Source: CAYGWP01 sp964353455 (GTDB lineage: Bacteria > Planctomycetota > Phycisphaerae > FEN-1346). From it: a stretch of 11,483 bases of DNA. A model generated the notes under the pieces. It had not been told where the DNA came from. It made no database searches and saw nothing but the letters and a program-made list of their open reading frames with translations. Where the stretch lies: the NCBI GenBank assembly GCA_964353455.1, contig CAYGWP010000362.1:1-11483 (forward strand), read 5' to 3'. Below are positions 6,882-11,483 of this stretch, piece by piece (within the stretch, counting starts at the first letter, position 1; the number at the start of each line of letters is the position of its first letter). A program made the translations under genes and the position numbers.

Positions 6882-7781
6882 CTATTCCTCCTTCGCCTTC
6901 AGAATATGCTGGGCGATCCTGATTGCGATTTCGCCGCCGCGTCCGGAGTTTCCTACAGCGAAGCATAGTTGGAAAATCGGGTTGCCCCTGGAATTGGGCA
7001 GTAGGCGCGGGTTGTCCGCCACCTTTGCGAACACAGTTCGCAGTTTCTCCTGATAATAGCCGGATATCGTCTCGAACGTACAGGCCTTCCGGAGTTCCTC
7101 TCGCTTGCCGAGAAGGTCGCTGACGGCTTCCTTCCTGTAGAACATCTCGAACCAGTCTTCGGCTCCGAACATGCGGTTGAGTCGGCTGCGCCACGCGGCG
7201 GGGAGTCTGGCGGGGTCCTTGGTCAGCAAGCGGTTCACGCCGATGCCGAGTGGAAAGAGGATCCAGACGTCCATGGCCCGGGTTCGCGCCACGGCCTCCA
7301 TAGTGCGCCAGTCGATCTGCATCCCAAATGGGTCGAGGAACAGCACGGCGCGCCATTCCTTCCAGTTGCCCCTCGCACACCATTCCTGAAGCAAGGTGTT
7401 GGCGTCACCTTGGTACAACCGGATCGCTTCGGCCTTGCTCGGGAAGTCTTCCTTGAGGCGTTGCAACCTCTCGAATCGCTTGGGGTCCCTCTCGATAAAC
7501 ACGTACCGATGGAACGGAGGTTGCACTTGAAGCGCCATGCGCGCCGAGCCATCCAGAAGGCTCTGCGGCTCTTCCTCGGCTAACTCGTCAAACAGCAGCG
7601 GCTTGCCGCCTATCTTTTCCTTCAGTTCTCTGTAGCCTGTCCCTGCAAAGGCATCGATGTAGGCCAACTGAAACGGGCTTTTCTCGAGGGCGGTGGTGTA
7701 TCGAGAGAGATAAGCACGGAGCATCTCCAACTTCTGCTGCGTCCAGTCCCCGCCGAACATCTGCAGTTTCTGTTGAGCCAT
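6882..7781 (-). CDS. tcmP: Three-Cys-motif partner protein TcmP
   Basis: The protein has 299 residues and no signal peptide, so it is cytoplasmic. It opens with the TcmP-type FGGDWTQQKLEMLRAYLSRY (9-28), then AYIDAFAGTGYRE (40-52), which resembles the S-adenosylmethionine-binding loop of class I methyltransferases. FIERDP (95-100) supplies an acidic residue after strand 2, and GDAN (125-128) and LFLDPFGM (147-154) occupy the later motif positions. DPFG is not the DPPY of N6-adenine DNA methyltransferases, so no methylation target should be inferred. The family (TIGR04474) is defined by its regular position beside three-Cys-motif DUF5131 proteins, exactly as here: the partner starts one base after the stop. 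The ATG at 7781 fits the family N-terminus and has a G-rich GGGGGGAG just upstream, spaced more tightly than usual. An upstream TTG (7862) is open but adds an Arg-rich, uncharacteristic extension. A promoter-like pair lies 46-74 bases upstream. GC falls to about 52% in sampled lines. Confidence 0.92.
   Translation of the reverse strand: MAQQKLQMFGGDWTQQKLEMLRAYLSRYTTALEKSPFQLAYIDAFAGTGYRELKEKIGGKPLLFDELAEEEPQSLLDGSARMALQVQPPFHRYVFIERDPKRFERLQRLKEDFPSKAEAIRLYQGDANTLLQEWCARGNWKEWRAVLFLDPFGMQIDWRTMEAVARTRAMDVWILFPLGIGVNRLLTKDPARLPAAWRSRLNRMFGAEDWFEMFYRKEAVSDLLGKREELRKACTFETISGYYQEKLRTVFAKVADNPRLLPNSRGNPIFQLCFAVGNSGRGGEIAIRIAQHILKAKEE
6887..6892 (-). promoter_or_regulatory. Shine-Dalgarno site that places the DUF5131 start at ATC
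   Basis: AGGAGG on the minus strand is encoded within the last codons of tcmP, six bases before the ATC at 6880. The TcmP stop TAG (6884-6882) lies within the spacer. This spacing is ideal for initiation at the ATC and for terminating-ribosome hand-over from TcmP. Confidence 0.7.
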
Positions 7782-7826
7782 TGCTCCCCCCGCTGCACGG
7801 CGTGTCCTTCGCCGCACGCGTTTCCG

Positions 7827-7855
7827 ATTCTGCCGCCACAGAAGGCGAGCGTCAA
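7827..7855 (-). promoter_or_regulatory. Candidate sigma70-type promoter for tcmP and the DUF5131 gene
   Basis: In the 86-base gap upstream of tcmP the minus strand shows TTGACG (7850-7855), a 17-base spacer and CAGAAT (7827-7832), matching the sigma70 boxes at 5/6 and 4/6 positions. Initiation near 7820 would give a leader of about 38 bases. The match is reasonable for a GC-rich background but could be chance, and planctomycete promoter consensus is poorly defined. Confidence 0.4.
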
Positions 7856-7867
7856 GGGCCAACGATG

Positions 7868-10456
7868 CTAATTAAGTTGGTAATACTTCCGCAGTAGCCA
7901 CTCGGCCGTCACGATGACGAGGAAGAGGCCGAAGAGGATGCTGAAGAGGCCGGGGATGGTCTGGATGCCGAACTCGCGGTGGATGTCTTCCTTGATGGTG
8001 AGGTTGCGGAGGCGGTCAACGAGGTCGCCGAAGTTGGCGGGTTCGTAGTATTCGCCGCCGGTGGCCTGGGCGAGTTTCTTAAGGACCGTCCGGTCTATCG
8101 AGAGGCGGTCGAACTCCTGGTTCGGCCGGCCGACGGCGAACTGGACCTCCTCGATGCCGAGGCGTTTCTGGTCCTTGCGGGCCTCCACCACGCAGCGGTA
8201 CTGGCCGGGGTCGAGGACCCCCAGTTCGGCCTCATAGACGCCCACCGAGCCGCCCTGGAGTGCGAGGGGGAAGGTCTTCTGTTCGCTGCCGGGGCCGATG
8301 AGGACTCCCGTCACGTCGGCGAAGTTGGTGGCGCGGCCTTCCTCGGCGCGGACCTTCGCGCGGACGTTCACCTTTTCGCCCGGGTTGTAGAAGGGCTTCA
8401 GCACGAGCAGGCTCAGGCCCGGCTGGTTCGAGACCTCCTTGATCTCCTTGTTCGCGAGCCACCGGACCATCTGCGTCCAGAACTTGATGTACGGCGACTC
8501 GCGCCCGAGCGCGCGGTACGGCAGGTACCACTGGTATGTGGTGTCGGCGGCGAAGGCGGCGGTGCGGCCCTTGCCGTACTGCTGGACCGCGAGGACCGTC
8601 AGGGGTCCGAACTCATTGGCGCGCTCCGGATGGATCGCGAGGATGTCGGCCCCTGGGCGCTTCGCGCCGAGGATATTGCATCCTTTTAGATATGGCAACT
8701 TTTCCTGCGGCGCGCCCGACTGGTACGCGAAGAAGTCGGTCGTGCCGTGGAAGATGGGGTGGTTCGCCCCCTCGGCCGTGAGTTTCAGGACGAACGGCGT
8801 GGTTTCCTGTCCCGTGGTCCGCGGGCCGACGGTGACCGGCAGGATGTCCTCGACGGGGGTTCCCGCGTATCCGCCGGGTCCGAAACTGCTGTATCCGCCC
8901 AGCATGATGAGGCCCCGCCCCTCGGCGATGACCGTCTTCAGGTTCTCCATCTGCGGGCCGGTGAAGAGGCTGCGGTCAACATCGCCGATGATAAATATGT
9001 CGAACCGCCGCATGTCGTCGATGGTCTGCGGGAACCCCGTCAGGGTGATGCCGGCCATGCTGCCCGACTGTAGAAACTCGCCCTGCTTGATCTGCACCAG
9101 CGCGAGGACCTCGACGTTCGGGTCGGTCTCGAGGATGCTCTTCAGGGGCTTGTATTCGGGCCGCACGACGCCCTCGATGTAGAGGACCCGGATCTTCGGG
9201 TCCGTCGCGAGCATGTGGACCTGCCGCTCGTTGTTCTCGGTGCGGCGCTCGGCCGGGTCGGGCCGGATGCGGACGGTGTAGGTGTGCCGGCCGACGGTCG
9301 TAGGAGTCAGCGTGAGCGTGACGGACTGGGAGCCGGGCAGGCCGTCGAGGCGCAGGGGTTCGGCCGCAACGGGGGCGTCGCCCTCCCGCAGTTCCACCTC
9401 GACCGACCGGTCCGCCAGGCCCACCGCCTCGACATCGACGGTGATCTTGGCGAGGTTGTTGACGATGGTTTCCTCGGGCGCCCGGACGTTCTCGATGCTG
9501 ATGTCCTGGTACCCGCTGGACGCCGTGAGGTCGGTGCCGACGCCGACGGTGTAGATGCGTGGCGGCCCGAGGGCGGTGACGTCTTCCACCACGCTGCCGC
9601 CGGAGTTGTGGAGCCCGTCGGTCATGAGGATGACGCCGGTGGTCTGGGATTTGCGTGCGGTGGCCAGGACGTCCTTCAGTGCCCGCGTGATATTGGTGGC
9701 ATCGCCCTTGGGGTCGGGCCACTCGCCCGGCTGGGCCTCGTGGGAACGGACGTCGAACCAGAAGAGTTTGATGTCGAAGGCGGTCAGGAGCCGCTTCATG
9801 TAGTCCTCGACCTGCTTGGCCGCAAGCGACATGCGGTTGGGCGTGTCGGGGTAATCGCTTACCGACATCGACCGCGAGGCATCGACAAGAATATACAGGT
9901 CGGTCCGGTGTTCCAGCCGCTCCTCGAAACTGAGGATGGGCTTGAAGATGAGGAGCACCAGCACCAGGATCGCCAGGACCCTGAGTGCCAGCAGCATGGC
10001 CATTGGCAGGCGGCCCAGGTAATGATAGACGCGCAGATAGAAGAAGAGGACCCAGACGGCGCACGAGAGGACCAGCATGATCATGAGGGCAAGTTGCGCG
10101 GCCGTCGTGGGGTTGCCTGCGGCGGCCATTGTCATCGGCACGAGCATGGCGGCAAGCGCCATTCCGAGGAGTATCTGCCACCAGGGGATCGCCGGCTCTG
10201 CGGCCTCGGCGGCGATCTGTGCGGCCTCATCGCTGGCCGCGGGGGCCGCCGTCTCCCGACGCCTCAGCCAGCCCACCAGCGCCAGAACCGGCGGCACCAA
10301 TAGCAGCGGTGCAAGACGCCACGACCGCGTCTTGACGACCCAGATGGCCAGCAGAATCCAGAAAACGGCGGCGCCCACCAGGGTCACCGCCCAGGCCGTC
10401 GCCGTCAGGCCTTCCGGATAAAAGAGAAGCCGCGTTTCGCCGGCCGCAAGGATCAT
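7868..10456 (-). CDS. Membrane VWA-domain protein with GATase-like region
   Basis: The protein has 862 residues. The N-terminal third has about five hydrophobic segments (roughly 20-42, 48-63, 94-112, 119-142, 152-172). A von Willebrand A domain follows, with the MIDAS motif DASRS (Asp192, Ser194, Ser196) and a later VILMTDGLHNSGG that supplies the third-site Asp. A beta-sandwich-like stretch follows (about 300-400), then a glutamine-amidotransferase-like region (about 415-645): KIRVLYIEG, FDIFIIGDVD, GLIMLGGYSSFGPGGYAG. The usual nucleophile-elbow cysteine is not seen at LGGYSS, so it is probably non-catalytic. Near the C-terminus there is one more membrane segment (about 838-858). Planctomycetes commonly encode such proteins, often beside BatA-like and MoxR genes; those would lie outside the window. 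The role is inferred as envelope-associated, metal-dependent protein binding. The ATG at 10456 has only a weak GGGA upstream. The tcmP gene begins 86 bases after its stop. Confidence 0.88.
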   Translation of the reverse strand: MILAAGETRLLFYPEGLTATAWAVTLVGAAVFWILLAIWVVKTRSWRLAPLLLVPPVLALVGWLRRRETAAPAASDEAAQIAAEAAEPAIPWWQILLGMALAAMLVPMTMAAAGNPTTAAQLALMIMLVLSCAVWVLFFYLRVYHYLGRLPMAMLLALRVLAILVLVLLIFKPILSFEERLEHRTDLYILVDASRSMSVSDYPDTPNRMSLAAKQVEDYMKRLLTAFDIKLFWFDVRSHEAQPGEWPDPKGDATNITRALKDVLATARKSQTTGVILMTDGLHNSGGSVVEDVTALGPPRIYTVGVGTDLTASSGYQDISIENVRAPEETIVNNLAKITVDVEAVGLADRSVEVELREGDAPVAAEPLRLDGLPGSQSVTLTLTPTTVGRHTYTVRIRPDPAERRTENNERQVHMLATDPKIRVLYIEGVVRPEYKPLKSILETDPNVEVLALVQIKQGEFLQSGSMAGITLTGFPQTIDDMRRFDIFIIGDVDRSLFTGPQMENLKTVIAEGRGLIMLGGYSSFGPGGYAGTPVEDILPVTVGPRTTGQETTPFVLKLTAEGANHPIFHGTTDFFAYQSGAPQEKLPYLKGCNILGAKRPGADILAIHPERANEFGPLTVLAVQQYGKGRTAAFAADTTYQWYLPYRALGRESPYIKFWTQMVRWLANKEIKEVSNQPGLSLLVLKPFYNPGEKVNVRAKVRAEEGRATNFADVTGVLIGPGSEQKTFPLALQGGSVGVYEAELGVLDPGQYRCVVEARKDQKRLGIEEVQFAVGRPNQEFDRLSIDRTVLKKLAQATGGEYYEPANFGDLVDRLRNLTIKEDIHREFGIQTIPGLFSILFGLFLVIVTAEWLLRKYYQLN

Positions 10457-10469
10457 CAGTTTCCCGAAA

Positions 10470-10510
10470 ACCCCTCACCCCTGGCCCCTCTCCCGCACGG
10501 GGAGAGGGGG
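10470..10510. repeat. Dispersed G/C-tract hairpin repeat, intergenic copy
   Basis: This copy fills most of the 61-base gap between the metallopeptidase stop and the VWA gene start. It reads ACCCCTCACCCC, a TGG spacer, then a perfect hairpin with 10-base arms CCCCTCTCCC (10485-10494) and GGGAGAGGGG (10500-10509) around GCACG. It matches the pattern of the two copies at 1-88, and the loop differs by one base from GCAAG there. On the minus strand it could weakly terminate or attenuate transcription into the VWA gene. Confidence 0.8.
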
Positions 10511-10517
10511 ACAACTG

Positions 10518-11483
10518 CTAGCGGCGTTTCTGCCCCGTGCCGACCTCGGCCGCAAGGGACGCCCGCCACCGCTTCTCCAGGCCCGCGCAATCGAAGCCGT
10601 AGGCGGCCTGCATGGCGGCATCCACGGTCTTGCCTTCCTTGAGGAGGCGTATGAAGTCCTTGAACTTCGTGCGGCTCATCCTCTGAAGGTAATCAACCAG
10701 CGTATAGGCCACAGAGTACTCCGGAATCTTGAGGTCTTCGCCCATCTGGCAGGCGAGGACGTGCTGGATGCCGGACCCGGCCCGCGCGATGGCCATCGCG
10801 GCGCCCGACTTCCGTGCCTTGAGCGACGGGTCGTTGACGACCGCCATGAACTCCGCCAGGCCCTCGTGCAGCCACAAGGGCAGGGCGACGGGGCGACGGT
10901 ACAACTGGAAGAACGCGTGTGTCCCCTCGTGTGCGAAGAGTTCCTGGAGGCGGCGGGGGTCACGCTCGTCAAGAGGAATGCAGATATGCACAAGTTGCGG
11001 GTCGCCGGGCGGAAAACTCTCCCAGGCGAAGTACGCCCCGGCGTCCCTTACGTCCTGCTCGTCGAACTGCCTGGCGAACGCCTCAAACGCCGGCCGCCCC
11101 GAGAAGATGATGAGGACGCACTTGCCGTCCCACACGCGCTCCTTCGGCTCGATGCCGAACTGCGTGCAGAGGTTCCCGTAAAGGGCCTCGCACCACTTCG
11201 TGAACTGTGCGGTCATGGCGGCGTCGGCGTCGCTGAAGAGGATGTAGTGCGGGGTCTCTGAGACGCGGAGCCTGGTGCGGAGCCTGGCGTTGATGGCCTC
11301 CGCCCTGCGCCGCTGCTGGGCGGCGATCGATTCCTGGTTGAACGTGCCGTCGGCGTTCTTGTAGTCGGGCGGCAGGAAGAACGAATCGCCGGCCGACTTG
11401 GCCGGATGCGTGCCGCCGGCCTTGCCGCCCGCCAGTCCGTCAGGGCGGGCGACCGTCGGCCCTGCGGCCGGCTGGTCCGCGGA
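10518..11483 (-). CDS. DUF1570/MA-type zinc metallopeptidase, start beyond the window
   Basis: At least 321 residues are visible and the 5' end lies outside the window. The frame is open without a stop from the right edge, and the residues before the internal Met at 11216 read as real protein: an Ala/Gly/Pro-rich low-complexity stretch, then SIAAQQRRRAEAINARL and RVSETPHYILFSDADAA, the typical entry strand of this peptidase type. So 11216 is not the start. The zinc motif HEGTH is at visible residues 185-189, with the downstream acidic ligand probably Glu207 in LPLWLHEGLAEF. A C-terminal helical tail follows (SVAYTLVDYLQRM and on). Family members are secreted or membrane-anchored metalloproteases common in Planctomycetes; substrates are unknown. 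The low-complexity N-terminal part may be a linker after an unseen signal sequence. The stop is separated from the VWA gene by the hairpin repeat. Confidence 0.85.
   Translation of the reverse strand, partial: SADQPAAGPTVARPDGLAGGKAGGTHPAKSAGDSFFLPPDYKNADGTFNQESIAAQQRRRAEAINARLRTRLRVSETPHYILFSDADAAMTAQFTKWCEALYGNLCTQFGIEPKERVWDGKCVLIIFSGRPAFEAFARQFDEQDVRDAGAYFAWESFPPGDPQLVHICIPLDERDPRRLQELFAHEGTHAFFQLYRRPVALPLWLHEGLAEFMAVVNDPSLKARKSGAAMAIARAGSGIQHVLACQMGEDLKIPEYSVAYTLVDYLQRMSRTKFKDFIRLLKEGKTVDAAMQAAYGFDCAGLEKRWRASLAAEVGTGQKRR

Noticed and set aside
6882..6895. Programmed +1 frameshift fusing TcmP to DUF5131
   Set aside because: The DUF5131 frame is +1 relative to tcmP and an AGGAGG precedes the TAG, which recalls prfB. 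However, no slippery codon like CUU is present, the spacing differs, and the AGGAGG is ideally placed for initiation at ATC. It remains a minor alternative.
6882..7781. Calling TcmP an N6-adenine DNA methyltransferase
   Set aside because: The motif is DPFG rather than DPPY or NPPY, and no target-recognition domain is seen.
8976..10303. Long open frames on both strands over the VWA gene
   Set aside because: The real frame has membrane helices, MIDAS and GATase-like motifs. The alternatives are His/Arg/Pro-rich shadows without domains.
10518..11216. Metallopeptidase as a complete 232-residue protein starting at 11216
   Set aside because: The frame is open to the window edge and encodes typical family sequence before that Met, so the gene is truncated by the window.
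1..11483. CRISPR arrays, tRNA or rRNA genes, insertion sequences
   Set aside because: No regularly spaced direct repeats, no cloverleaf or rRNA-like tracts and no transposase motifs were seen on either strand.

Overview
The window is GC-rich (60-base samples range from about 52% to 80%) and every convincing gene lies on the minus strand, so transcription runs from high to low coordinates. The gene types suggest a planctomycete, probably an uncultured Phycisphaerae-like lineage: a DUF1570/MA-type metallopeptidase, a large membrane-anchored VWA plus GATase-like protein, PQQ-like beta-propeller proteins, a Tat-exported FAD_oxidored enzyme and several lipoproteins. This assignment rests on gene content only; no rRNA or other marker gene is present.

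In transcription order the window holds: (1) the C-terminal part of a zinc metallopeptidase that enters from beyond the right edge (10518-11483); (2) a short intergenic copy of a G/C-tract hairpin repeat (10470-10510); (3) a large membrane VWA/GATase-like protein (7868-10456); (4) a two-gene module, TcmP (6882-7781) and its three-Cys-motif DUF5131 partner (6128-6880), with a plausible promoter of its own and locally lower GC; (5) a TPR lipoprotein (5412-6131) whose start overlaps the DUF5131 stop as ATGA; (6) a GH16 glycoside hydrolase (4634-5404); (7) about 100 bases of stacked palindromes (4535-4633); (8) an unrecognised conserved-looking lipoprotein (3315-4526); (9) a Tat-exported FAD-dependent oxidoreductase (1893-3281); (10) a secreted PQQ-like beta-propeller protein (145-1875); and (11) a second, inverted pair of the G/C-tract repeat at the left edge (1-88).

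The secreted genes from 145 to 6131 are tightly spaced in two runs (6131 to 4634, then 4526 to 145) and look like envelope or periplasmic carbohydrate-related functions. The clearest anchor is GH16, with an intact catalytic motif. The others are linked to it by position only.

The part that best fits an under-described system is the TcmP-DUF5131 pair. The partner protein carries its three cysteines (C20, C27, C30) upstream of the first ATG in its frame. The only start that restores the whole motif is an ATC codon placed six bases behind a perfect AGGAGG and one base after the TcmP stop. An ATG-only gene call would drop the domain's defining residues. Both gene ends are fused tightly to neighbours, and the pair stands out in base composition, consistent with acquisition as a unit. 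Its biochemical function is not known from sequence alone.
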